Position numbers and translations under genes: made by a program
Notes under the pieces: model-generated
Told to the model about the DNA's origin: nothing
Seen by the model: the letters and a program-made list of their open reading frames with translations, nothing else
Database searches by the model: none
Shown here: piece by piece, positions 1 through 8,768 of the stretch
How positions within the stretch are numbered: the stretch's first letter is position 1
How the letters are laid out: each line of letters opens with the position of its first letter
Source of the DNA: Chloroflexota bacterium
GTDB taxonomy: Bacteria; Chloroflexota; Anaerolineae; Aggregatilineales; Phototrophicaceae
Reading direction: 5' to 3'
Length of the DNA: 64,000 bases
NCBI GenBank assembly: GCA_013388745.1
Contig: JACAER010000011.1
Span: 1 to 64,000, forward strand

Positions 1-1187
1 CGCCAACGGCAACGCCGACCGAAACGCCTACTGAAACGCCAACGGCAACGCCGACCGAAACGCCGACGGAGACACCGACGGCAACGCCGACGGAGACACC
101 GACCGAAACGCCTGTCCCCGTGAGTCTGCCGGCCTTCCCGACGATTAATCTGGGTATCGCGGGCGTAGATACCTCGTCGCCGCCGGCCTGGAGTGCGCTG
201 AGTATTGGCGGGCGCTTCTGCACCGATTACGTCGCCTATCACGGCAACCAGAACGGCAATTGGGATATTTTGCGCGCCGACGGCCTGAATATCACCCAGA
301 GCGGCGGCAGCGACATCCAGCCGGCGCGCTCGCCCGACGGAAGCTGGATCGCCTACAGCAGCGACCGCGACGGCAACTGGGAAATCTACGTCAGCGCCGC
401 TGATGGTTCATTCACGCAGCGCGTCACTGTCAACACCTTTGCCACCGACATCAACCCGGCGTGGGGCGCAGACCGCCGCATCGCCTACCAGAGCAACCGC
501 GACGGCGACTGGGAAATTTACGTCTTCGATACAGCCTCCGGCAGCGAAACGCGCCTGACGTTCACCGGCGGCGCGGACGTGAATCCCGCCTGGTCGCCGG
601 ACGGCACACGCCTGCTGTACCAGAGCAATCGCGATGGCGTCTGGCAGATTTATCAGTACGACTTTGGCAGCGGCGCAGAAAGCCGCCTGAGCGACGGCAG
701 CGACGCCCGCGACGCGCAGTTTTCGCCCGATGCCAGCCGCATCCTCTTGCGCTCGTTGCGCGATGGCAGCAGCGTGATCTACGTCATGAACGCCGATGGC
801 AGCGGTCTGTTCGCCGTCAGCGCACCCGGCGCAGAATCGACTAACGCCGCCTGGTCGCCCAACGGCGCGCTCATCGCCTACCAATCGAACCTCGACGGTG
901 ACAGCGATATTTATGTCTACGATCTGGCCTCCGGGCAGACGCGCAAAATCAGCGAAAACGGCGTGCCGGATTACGCGCCAACCTGGAACTGCGGCGGCGA
1001 CAGTGTGATCTTTAACTCAGAAATTTTCGGCGACCCCGATCTTTTCCAGATGGGCGTTTTCCCGCTGGAAGCGCCGGCCGCGGCGGTGGAAGGCGGCACA
1101 CAGCTCACCAGCGCCAGCGCCGCCGAGCTGTTCGCGCAGGTCGGGCTGAACGCCGAAAGCGCCAGCCGGCTGGGGAACGTGCCGTGA
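1..1187 (+). CDS. Secreted/cell-wall PD40 (TolB-like) beta-propeller protein, 5' end cut by window
   Basis: The reading frame is open from base 3, so the gene starts left of the window. The GTG at 120 lies inside the frame and is not a convincing start. The first ~38 visible codons encode a Thr/Pro/Glu linker (TPTATPTETPTE-type units), typical of the stalk before a globular domain in exported Chloroflexota proteins. After it come about six PD40 blades of the form AWSPDGxxLLYQSNRDGxWxIY, the TolB-propeller signature. TolB-type blades bind protein or glycan partners and are not usually catalytic. Seen: repeats and linker. Inferred: surface location and a binding role. A signal peptide or enzymatic domain could lie upstream of the window. 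Confidence 0.85.
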   Translation, partial: PTATPTETPTETPTATPTETPTETPTATPTETPTETPVPVSLPAFPTINLGIAGVDTSSPPAWSALSIGGRFCTDYVAYHGNQNGNWDILRADGLNITQSGGSDIQPARSPDGSWIAYSSDRDGNWEIYVSAADGSFTQRVTVNTFATDINPAWGADRRIAYQSNRDGDWEIYVFDTASGSETRLTFTGGADVNPAWSPDGTRLLYQSNRDGVWQIYQYDFGSGAESRLSDGSDARDAQFSPDASRILLRSLRDGSSVIYVMNADGSGLFAVSAPGAESTNAAWSPNGALIAYQSNLDGDSDIYVYDLASGQTRKISENGVPDYAPTWNCGGDSVIFNSEIFGDPDLFQMGVFPLEAPAAAVEGGTQLTSASAAELFAQVGLNAESASRLGNVP

Positions 1188-1288
1188 TCGAATGACCTGT
1201 TGTGGGCAGCTATTGGGCGTCTGGCGCATCAAGGGGCGATTGCATCAAAATATTATAATGCGCAATAATCGATCCCTATCCCCCCGTT

Positions 1289-1380
1289 CCCCTTTCTCTG
1301 CTTGCAGAGAAAGGGGGAGCAAAGACGGAAATACACGCGCATTTAGCCCCCTCCGCTGGCGGGGAGGGGTTGGAGAGGGG
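1289..1380. repeat. Two C-rich/G-rich hairpins in the 1188-1512 intergenic region
   Basis: The 325-bp gap after the PD40 gene holds two inverted repeats and no convincing gene. The first pairs CCCCTTTCTCTG (1289-1300) with CAGAGAAAGGGG (1305-1316) around a 4-nt loop. The second, 1346-1380, is of the form GCCCCCTCC-GCTGGC-GGGGAGGGG. Both belong to the dispersed hairpin family that recurs through the window (29.3, 37.5, 40.4, 44.3, 47.7 and 61.7 kb). The first may also terminate the PD40 transcript. Confidence 0.7.
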
Positions 1381-1468
1381 TCAAGAAGGCGCAAACCTCA
1401 TGGCACAAATTTGATGCGATTGCGCTGGGGGCATCAACGAGCACAGGGCTGCTGCGAGTATTCCGCGC

Positions 1469-1474
1469 TATAAT
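1469..1474 (+). promoter_or_regulatory. -10 element TATAAT upstream of the MaoC gene
   Basis: TATAAT sits 39 bp before the ATG in the context CGCGCTATAATCAGCC. No good -35 hexamer stands 16-18 bp upstream. Nearly the same -10 context recurs before the Uma2 gene (25814) and the GH2 gene (61819), which supports it being real. Confidence 0.5.
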
Positions 1475-1512
1475 CAGCCGGCAGCGAGATATTCTTTTGT
1501 GCAGAGGCAAAA

Positions 1513-2394
1513 ATGGCGACTTTAGAACAGGTGCAGCAGGTCATCGGCTACCAGTACGCGCCGATCACCTTTACTTACAGCGAACGCGACGTGGCGCTGT
1601 ATGCGCTGGGCATCGGCGCGCCCGCCGACCCGCTCGACCCGCAGGAACTGCGCTTCGTGTATGAACTGAGCAGCGAAGGCTTTGTGGCGCTGCCGACCTA
1701 CGGCGCGCTGTTCGCTTCGTCCATGATTCATTACCTGATGAGCGGCAAAATCGCCGACAGCATCGAATTCAACCCCATGATGCTGGTCCACGGCGAACAA
1801 TATCTGGAGATCGAAAAACCCATCCCCACGTCAGCCAGCATCACCTGTCACCCGCGTATCACGGCGATTTATGACAAAGGCAGCGGCATGGTGGTGGTGG
1901 TGGATGTCGAATGCCGCGACGACAAGGGCGAAACCATCGTGCGCAACCAATCGTCGATGTTCATTCGCGGTTTGGGCGGCTTCGGCGGCGAACGCGGCCC
2001 GTCCGGCGAGAGCCATGTCGCGCCGGAACGCGCGCCGGATGTGGTGCATCACGAAAAAACCAGCCCCACACAGGCGCTGCTGTACCGGCTTTCCGGCGAC
2101 ATCAACCCGCTGCACGCTGACCCGGCGATGGCGGCTTTCGGCGGCTTCGAAAAGCCGATTCTGCACGGCCTGTGTACCTTCGGTTATGCCGCGCGCGCCG
2201 TCATCAAACACTGCGCCGGCAATGATTCCAAGCGCTTCAAGAGCATCAAAGTGCGCTTCGCCAAACATGTGTTTCCCGGCGAGACGCTGGTGACGGAAAT
2301 GTGGCGCGAAACGCCCACACGCATCCTCTTCCGCACCACCGCCGCCGAACGCGATGCGGTGGTGTTGAGCAATGCGGTTGTTGAGTTGTTTTAA
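1513..2394 (+). CDS. MaoC-like (R)-specific enoyl-CoA hydratase, double hot-dog
   Basis: The 293-residue protein resembles hydratase 2 of the MaoC/peroxisomal multifunctional enzyme type: reversible hydration of trans-2-enoyl-CoA to (R)-3-hydroxyacyl-CoA. Residues 1-150 look like the degenerate N-terminal hot-dog that forms the acyl tunnel. Residues 175-293 form the catalytic hot-dog with the hydratase-2 signature [17 protein letters not shown], giving Asp196 and His201 as the catalytic pair. Length fits the two-hot-dog family (about 280-300). The ATG at 1513 follows a TATAAT at 1469. It is separated from galT by only 18 bp and the two are probably cotranscribed, though no metabolic link is evident. 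The exact acyl-CoA substrate cannot be read from the sequence. Confidence 0.88.
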   Translation: MATLEQVQQVIGYQYAPITFTYSERDVALYALGIGAPADPLDPQELRFVYELSSEGFVALPTYGALFASSMIHYLMSGKIADSIEFNPMMLVHGEQYLEIEKPIPTSASITCHPRITAIYDKGSGMVVVVDVECRDDKGETIVRNQSSMFIRGLGGFGGERGPSGESHVAPERAPDVVHHEKTSPTQALLYRLSGDINPLHADPAMAAFGGFEKPILHGLCTFGYAARAVIKHCAGNDSKRFKSIKVRFAKHVFPGETLVTEMWRETPTRILFRTTAAERDAVVLSNAVVELF

Positions 2395-2412
2395 CCCCAA
2401 GGATACGATCTC

Positions 2413-3465
<1,053 letters not shown>

Positions 3466-3482
3466 GCGGCAGCCAAAAGCGT

Positions 3483-3887
3483 TCACTCCCCGCGCACGCG
3501 CATCGGGGTGATGCGGATCGCCAGCGAAAATGTGGCGTTAAAGCTGTCGGGTGTCATGTCGATGTTGGCGATGCCTGCGCTATATTTAGCCATGTAGGCG
3601 GCGTTGTCTTTGGGGGCGGGGGCTTGCGCGTCGATTGCGGCGTGTCCCATGACAACCAGGTATTCTTCGCCTTCGTCATCGCCGGCGAAGCTGAGGGCAA
3701 CTTTGGGGTTGGCGCGCAGGTTGCGCACTTTTTGCGCCTGCGGCTGGCTGTAGATCACAAAGGTCGCGCCATCCCAGATGAACCAGACGGGCGTGGGCTG
3801 TGGCTGGCCGTCGGCGCGCACCGTCGTAAACCAGGCGAACTGTGAGTCACGAATCAGGTCTTCGAAGTCATGAATGTTGTCGGACAC
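3483..3887 (-). CDS. PPOX-class (pyridoxamine 5'-phosphate oxidase fold) flavin/F420-dependent protein
   Basis: The 134-residue protein has the split-barrel PPOX fold. The strand pattern FAWFTTVRADGQPQPTPVWFIWDG, VIYSQPQAQKVRNLRANPKVALSF and EYLVVMGHAAI is characteristic of the small single-domain PPOX proteins often annotated as F420-dependent (TIGR03667-like). Such proteins bind FMN or F420 and reduce small substrates; the substrate is unknown here. The start is GTG at 3887, preceded by a good Shine-Dalgarno sequence (AGGAG, read on the minus strand about 8 nt upstream). It is convergent with galT, with stop codons 17 bp apart. F420 versus FMN cannot be decided from sequence alone. Confidence 0.85.
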   Translation of the reverse strand: MSDNIHDFEDLIRDSQFAWFTTVRADGQPQPTPVWFIWDGATFVIYSQPQAQKVRNLRANPKVALSFAGDDEGEEYLVVMGHAAIDAQAPAPKDNAAYMAKYSAGIANIDMTPDSFNATFSLAIRITPMRVRGE

Positions 3888-3972
3888 GCGGTGTCTCCTG
3901 AACAGGGGTTGAACAGTTAGCTACAGTATCGCACTACTGCGCGCAGCGCGCATGAATGCTGCGGGTTGGGCG

Positions 3973-5016
3973 CTATTGTTGCGCGGCATGGCGCAGCAGG
4001 TCGAGCAGGCGCGGCGCGCTGACTTGCAGCGTATAGCCGGCTTCGATCTTGCGTCGTCCCGCCGCGCCCCACTGCGCGCGCAGCGCGGCGTCATCGCGCA
4101 GCCGGAACAGGGCTTCCCGCCATTCGTCGGCGCTATCTGCCGCGAAGCCGTTATCGGCGGCCAATTCGATATTAACGCCTACCGCCGAGGCGACGACAGG
4201 CAGCCCGCACGCCATGTACTGAATCAGTTTGTAGCCGCATTTGCCCCGTTCCCAGGGTTCATCCGGCAGCGGCATGATGCCGATATGCATGGCCTGGATG
4301 TCGCGCACTTCGCGTTCTTCGGCCCAGTCACGATTTTCGTGGGGGATAGCGGGCGGCAGGCGCAAATTTTTCGCGCCGATTGTCAGCAGGCGCGCCTGGC
4401 CGCCCGCGCAGAGTTCTTGCAGCAGCGGCGCGAGCATTTCGACATATTTGGAAGTCGAAGGGCTGCCAATCCAGCCGATGGTGATGGGCGGCGGCGGGGG
4501 CGCGGCCAGTGTGTAGCGCGTGATGTCGATGACGGTGGGCAGGACTTCGACCCATTGGGCGCCGGCCAAACGCGCGCGTGTCGCCAGATAAGCGTTGCCG
4601 GCCACCACCAGCGCCGCGCGGCGCATGACGGCGTCAATTTTGCCGCTCAGGGCGCGGCGGACGAAGGCGCTGCGGTGCAGGTCGTAGTTGTGGAACACCG
4701 CGTCGTCGTAATCCACGACATACGGTGTGCGCAGCAGGTATTCAGCCAGCGCTGGCAGCATGGGGAACAGTTCTTTTTCGATCCACAGCAGATCATACCG
4801 CCCGAAGAGCTGCGCCGCGCGCTTGAGGTAGGCGCTGAAGGTCGAAACCAGGCCGCGCCGGCCTGTGCTGTACAGGCGCGCTAAGTCGGCGTCGGTCAGC
4901 AGCGGCGCGGGCGTGACTTCGACGCCGTGCAGTTCTAAAAACGGCAGATATTGGTAAAAGCGCAGGCGGCTGGCGGCGCTGAGCGGCTGGTAGCGGGTGA
5001 GCATCAATACGCGCAT
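3973..5016 (-). CDS. Glycosyltransferase, GT4-like
   Basis: The 347-residue protein has a two-Rossmann GT-B layout. The N-terminus MRVLMLTRYQPLSAASRLR is typical of GT4 enzymes. The C-terminal half carries IGWIGSPSTSKYVEML and GIMPLPDEPWERGKCGYKLIQYMACGLPVVAS, the latter being the nucleotide-sugar-binding segment of GT4 enzymes. I start it at the ATG at 5016, with GGGG about 7 nt upstream; an in-frame TTG at 5037 would add seven residues. It is the last gene of the minus-strand surface-polysaccharide set asnB-wecB-heparinase-GT, separated from the heparinase gene by a MITE-like element. The donor and acceptor sugars are unknown. Confidence 0.85.
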   Translation of the reverse strand: MRVLMLTRYQPLSAASRLRFYQYLPFLELHGVEVTPAPLLTDADLARLYSTGRRGLVSTFSAYLKRAAQLFGRYDLLWIEKELFPMLPALAEYLLRTPYVVDYDDAVFHNYDLHRSAFVRRALSGKIDAVMRRAALVVAGNAYLATRARLAGAQWVEVLPTVIDITRYTLAAPPPPPITIGWIGSPSTSKYVEMLAPLLQELCAGGQARLLTIGAKNLRLPPAIPHENRDWAEEREVRDIQAMHIGIMPLPDEPWERGKCGYKLIQYMACGLPVVASAVGVNIELAADNGFAADSADEWREALFRLRDDAALRAQWGAAGRRKIEAGYTLQVSAPRLLDLLRHAAQQ

Positions 5017-5048
5017 GAGGGGATCCCCAATGACCAAGATAAGACCTC

Positions 5049-5203
5049 AGAAAGTGTTTGTGACACTATGTTATACGGGTTTTGACCCCACCCCCTGACC
5101 CCCTCTCCGCCAGGGGAGAGGGGGAAAAGACGGAGGAGGCGCGTAGACTCACGGCACAAAACGCGCAAGCAGCGTTTGTAAGGCAGCTTAACGACCACTT
5201 TCT
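5049..5203. mobile_element. MITE-like element, copy 1 (155 bp, terminal inverted repeats)
   Basis: The left end AGAAAGTGTTTGTGAC (5049-5064) matches the reverse complement of the right end, AGAAAGTGGTCGTTAA (from 5188-5203), at 12 of 16 positions. Inside are the C-rich hairpin 5086-5124 and a segment AGCGTTTGTAAGGCAG near the right end. The same order of blocks occurs at 40345-40490, which makes this a dispersed element and not a chance palindrome. There is no coding capacity and no transposase in the window, so it would be non-autonomous. The rest of the 5017-5299 gap shows no gene. Confidence 0.65.
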
Positions 5204-5299
5204 CAGACCTCATCGCCGTCTTCCGAATAAGCTCAACGCGGCCCGCGCAGGCTGTTTGAGCACCTTTAGTGTGCTTACGATTTGCGCCAGCCCGCGCGT

Positions 5300-7432
5300 T
5301 TACTCGCGGGCGGCAGAAGGCGCGTGCTTCGCCAGCAGTTTGCCGTAGCCGTTGGAGTGCGGCACGGCGGCGGGCTGGGTGTGTGTGCCGGGCGTGTCGT
5401 AGATTTCCAGCGCGTCATCCAGAATGCGTATCAGGCGCGTGATCGGCGTGCCGTAAGCGCTGTGTGTTCCGGCGAAACCGGCGACACCGGCATAAAGGCA
5501 CTGGGCGCGGAACACATCCGGCATCCGAAACAGCAGGCTCAGGTCGGCGGGTTCGGCGGCGAAGCGCGGCGCGAAATGGACGGCGGCGCTGCGGTAGCGG
5601 TTGCGCTGCGCGGGCAGCGGCGTGTAGATGTAGGTGCCGGGATCGACGATCTGCGGTTGGTCATCGACCCACAATTCGATGCTCAGTTGGTCGCTGTGGG
5701 CGTGGCCGCCGTTACCGCGCTGGCCCAGACTGCCGCAGCGCACGGCCAGATACAGACGCGGCGAGCGAAAAATGTACAACCCGAAATCGGGATAGGCATG
5801 GAGGCGCAGCCCCGCGCGCAGCGAACGCGCGCCGGGAAATTGCAGGCGCGTGCTCTGGGCATCAGCAGGGGGCGTTATCTCCTTATCCGCCTGACTGTCG
5901 GAGAAATGGGCTGATGGCGTTTGAAGGGCTAATCGGTCTGCGCGCATTAAAGCGCCCTCGCTGCTGGCGGGTGGGGCCGAGCGCGCCAAGCCGGCGACAA
6001 TGTACTCGTCCAGACAATCGCCCGCAAAGGCGCGAAAATCGGCGCGCGGGAAAAGGCCGTTGGCGGCGGCCACCAGAGGGCGATGGTCGAGGATGTCCTC
6101 GTCGTAATAAGCGGCGTCATCTGGCAGCGCGGCGTAATCTGCCAGGTGGAGATAGGTCTTTTTGGCTGCGGCGACGGTCATTTTCTGATAGGCCGGATGC
6201 AGCTTGAACAGGCGTCCGCTGTCGGTATCGCCAAACTGCGGGATGCGGCCATCGGGGCGCGTGATGTGCAGGGTGAAGGTCGCCATCTTTTGCAGCCGCT
6301 GCCAGAACCAATCGGCCTTGAGCGCGCCCTGGGTGTCGCCGGCGTCGGCCAGGGCGCGTTTGTCGGGCGGCAGCGCCAGAAGCAGCGCCACACTGTACAG
6401 CAGCAGTTCAGCGGAGAGGCGGTGATAGCTGGTGGAGGCCTCGAAGTTGCTGCCGTCGGGGTTGAACTGTAAGGCGAATTCGGCGCAGAGTTCCTGCGCG
6501 GCGAAGCGCAGCCAGGCATCGGTTTCGGGCGTGCGCGGCAAATAGGCGGCGCAGAACAGCAGGCCGACAATATCGGAGAGGTAGTGGTTGCTGCGCAGCG
6601 TGGGCGACCATTCCAGGTGATGGCGGATATGGTGCGCGTGCTGGTCGATGCTGCGCAGCAGCTCGCGCTCGAAATCGGCGTCGAACTGGGCGCCAAAGGC
6701 GCGAAACAGGTCATAGGCCAGCAGCCAGTTGGCGGCGCGGATGCCCACGTCCATCGCCACGACCCAATTTACGCCGAAACGCGGCGGGCTGCTGGCGATG
6801 AAGTCGAGAATCTGGCTGCGGAACTCCTGCGCGTAACGTTCATCGTGCGTCAGCGCGTAGGCATAGGCCAGCGTGGGCAAATGCTGCGCGCGCGCCAGCT
6901 CCCACGGCACTTTGACATCGGCGCCAACTTGATCGCCATAAGTGATGGCGCTGGCGGGGGTGAGCGCTGACCAGCGGAAGCCGGATTTGAAGTCGAGGTG
7001 CCAGTCGATAGGCACATAATCGTCGGGGATCAGCGCGCGCACGCGGCGAGCATAAGCGCGGTTGGCGGGCGTGACGGCATCAACGGCGGCGGCGGGCGGG
7101 GTGTAGCGCTGGCCTTCCAGCCCACGGCAGGTCATGCCGTGCCGCACCTGCACCCAGCCGGATCCGAGCAGATCGAAATAATGGTCACAGTACAGGTTGG
7201 CGAGGTCGAGGATGGTGGCGCGCTGCGCTTCCAGGGCGGCGGGCGGCGGCGCGGCGACATAACGCGCCAATGCGCCGGACAAACGCGGCGTGCGGTAGGT
7301 CGGCAGGCGCGCGTCCCGCCAGCGCGTCCACAGGCGTCGCAGCCGAAAACGCAGGACAGCGGCGGCGCGCGCCACTACGACGTGCGGCGGCATGGTGAGC
7401 GCTTTTTTGAAGTAGGAGCCGATTCTGGACAT
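5300..7432 (-). CDS. Heparinase II/III family polysaccharide lyase-like protein
   Basis: The 710-residue protein has an alginate-lyase/heparinase-like alpha-helical toroid in the N-terminal half (about residues 100-400) and a C-terminal heparinase II/III beta-sandwich. The beta-sandwich shows the hallmark GGHAHSDQLSIELWVDDQPQ, with the His used in lyase catalysis, and IVDPGTYIYT. There is no obvious signal peptide. Such proteins are regularly encoded inside bacterial exopolysaccharide clusters. It starts 7 bp downstream of wecB on the minus strand, so the two are almost certainly cotranscribed. Odd: about residues 485-515 (around 5890-5985) are low-complexity Ala/Ser-rich, and the underlying DNA resembles the 1346-1380 hairpin repeat, suggesting an in-frame repeat insertion. 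Lyase activity is inferred from the family only. Confidence 0.88.
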   Translation of the reverse strand: MSRIGSYFKKALTMPPHVVVARAAAVLRFRLRRLWTRWRDARLPTYRTPRLSGALARYVAAPPPAALEAQRATILDLANLYCDHYFDLLGSGWVQVRHGMTCRGLEGQRYTPPAAAVDAVTPANRAYARRVRALIPDDYVPIDWHLDFKSGFRWSALTPASAITYGDQVGADVKVPWELARAQHLPTLAYAYALTHDERYAQEFRSQILDFIASSPPRFGVNWVVAMDVGIRAANWLLAYDLFRAFGAQFDADFERELLRSIDQHAHHIRHHLEWSPTLRSNHYLSDIVGLLFCAAYLPRTPETDAWLRFAAQELCAEFALQFNPDGSNFEASTSYHRLSAELLLYSVALLLALPPDKRALADAGDTQGALKADWFWQRLQKMATFTLHITRPDGRIPQFGDTDSGRLFKLHPAYQKMTVAAAKKTYLHLADYAALPDDAAYYDEDILDHRPLVAAANGLFPRADFRAFAGDCLDEYIVAGLARSAPPASSEGALMRADRLALQTPSAHFSDSQADKEITPPADAQSTRLQFPGARSLRAGLRLHAYPDFGLYIFRSPRLYLAVRCGSLGQRGNGGHAHSDQLSIELWVDDQPQIVDPGTYIYTPLPAQRNRYRSAAVHFAPRFAAEPADLSLLFRMPDVFRAQCLYAGVAGFAGTHSAYGTPITRLIRILDDALEIYDTPGTHTQPAAVPHSNGYGKLLAKHAPSAARE

Positions 7433-7439
7433 GTGCTGG

Positions 7440-8519
7440 CTACGCGCTCTGGCTGAGAATCGCCATGATGCGCCGCCCGGCGTTACCGTCCCAATAGGGC
7501 ACCTGGCCGAGCGTGCGCTTGTAGCTGCCGGTCACGATCTGTTCGATGCAGCGCTGGAACAAGGCCCAATCGCGCCCGATGAGCGTGCTGGTGCCGGCGC
7601 TGACAGTGACGGGGCGTTCGGTGTTTTCGCGCAGCGTCAGGCAGGGGACGTTGAGCACGGTGCTTTCTTCCTGCAAGCCGCCGCTGTCGGTGATAACGAC
7701 GCGCGCGTTTTTGGTCAGCCACAGCGATTCGGTGTAGGTGACGGGTTCGGTCAGGCGCACATGCGCCGCCAGCCGATCCCACAACTGGGCGGCCTGCAAG
7801 CGGGCGCGCGTGCGGGGATGCACCGGGAAAAAGACGGGCATGTGCTCGGCGACTTTCACTAACTGCTCGACGAGCGTCGCCAGTATGGCCGGGTCATCGA
7901 CGTTCGAGGGGCGGTGCAGCGTGACAAAGGCGTATGCGCCCTCTTGCAGCGGTTCATCGGCAGGCGGGCGCGCGGCGGGCAGCATGCGCAGCAGGGTATC
8001 GATCATCACGTGGCCGACGAGGTGGATGCCGGAGAGTGGACGGCCTTCGCGCGCCAGGTTGGCGATGCCGGAGGCTTCGGTGACGAACATCCACTGGCTG
8101 AGGCTGTCGGTCAGGATGCGGTTGATTTCTTCGGGCATGGTGCGGTCGAACGAGCGCAGCCCGGCTTCGACATGCGCCACCGGCACGACGGCTTTGGCGG
8201 CGACCAGCGCGCAGGCGACGGTCGAATTGACATCGCCGACGACTAAACAGGCGTCGGGGTGCTGTTCATCGACCCATTTTTCGTAGCCTTTCATGATGTC
8301 GGCGGTTTGCTGCGCATGGCTGCCGCTGCCCACGCCGAGATGACAATCGGGCTCCGGCAGGCGAAGCTGCTGGATGATGGCGTCGGACATTTTGAAGTCG
8401 TAGTGCTGCCCGGTGTGGATGAAGCGCAGTTGCAGCGCGGGGAATTCCTGCGCGACAGCGTACAGCGCGGCGATTTTCATAAAGTTGGGGCGGGCGCCCG
8501 CGATCACGTCGATAATCAT
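7440..8519 (-). CDS. wecB: Non-hydrolysing UDP-N-acetylglucosamine 2-epimerase
   Basis: The 359-residue protein matches WecB/MnaA, which interconverts UDP-GlcNAc and UDP-ManNAc for surface-polysaccharide synthesis. Seen: the N-terminal GARPNFMKIAAL, HTGQHYDFKMSD, GDVNST, HVEAGLRSFDRTMPEEINR (containing the catalytic acidic residues), the TLHRPSNVDD histidine segment, and the C-terminal TDSGGLQEESTVLNVPCLTLRENTERP. Length is normal (about 360-380). It lies between asnB (250 bp upstream) and the heparinase gene (7 bp downstream) on the same strand. No wecC-type dehydrogenase is present, so UDP-ManNAc itself may be the end product used here. Confidence 0.95.
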   Translation of the reverse strand: MIIDVIAGARPNFMKIAALYAVAQEFPALQLRFIHTGQHYDFKMSDAIIQQLRLPEPDCHLGVGSGSHAQQTADIMKGYEKWVDEQHPDACLVVGDVNSTVACALVAAKAVVPVAHVEAGLRSFDRTMPEEINRILTDSLSQWMFVTEASGIANLAREGRPLSGIHLVGHVMIDTLLRMLPAARPPADEPLQEGAYAFVTLHRPSNVDDPAILATLVEQLVKVAEHMPVFFPVHPRTRARLQAAQLWDRLAAHVRLTEPVTYTESLWLTKNARVVITDSGGLQEESTVLNVPCLTLRENTERPVTVSAGTSTLIGRDWALFQRCIEQIVTGSYKRTLGQVPYWDGNAGRRIMAILSQSA

Positions 8520-8768
8520 GCTGCGTATCCGTTATGCATCGGCACATACTGGGGATTGTAGCGGGAAAGCGCCTGGGCGCGTAGGGGAAAGATGGCGGCA
8601 ATTACTGTTCAAGCCGTAGAAAAACAAGGCACAGGGGTGAGGCGCCTGAGGAAAAACTGAAGGCAATTGGCGTGTTTTCATCCCTTAAAAGCGATTCAAG
8701 CCGGTTTCGTGATGTTTTCGCGGCGGATAAGGCAGGCCTTGTCCCTGGCAAAACATGCCGATACGGGC

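Noticed and set aside
1192..1473. 93-codon frame after the PD40 gene
   Set aside because: It consists of the two hairpin repeats and flanks; the peptide has no protein-like pattern.
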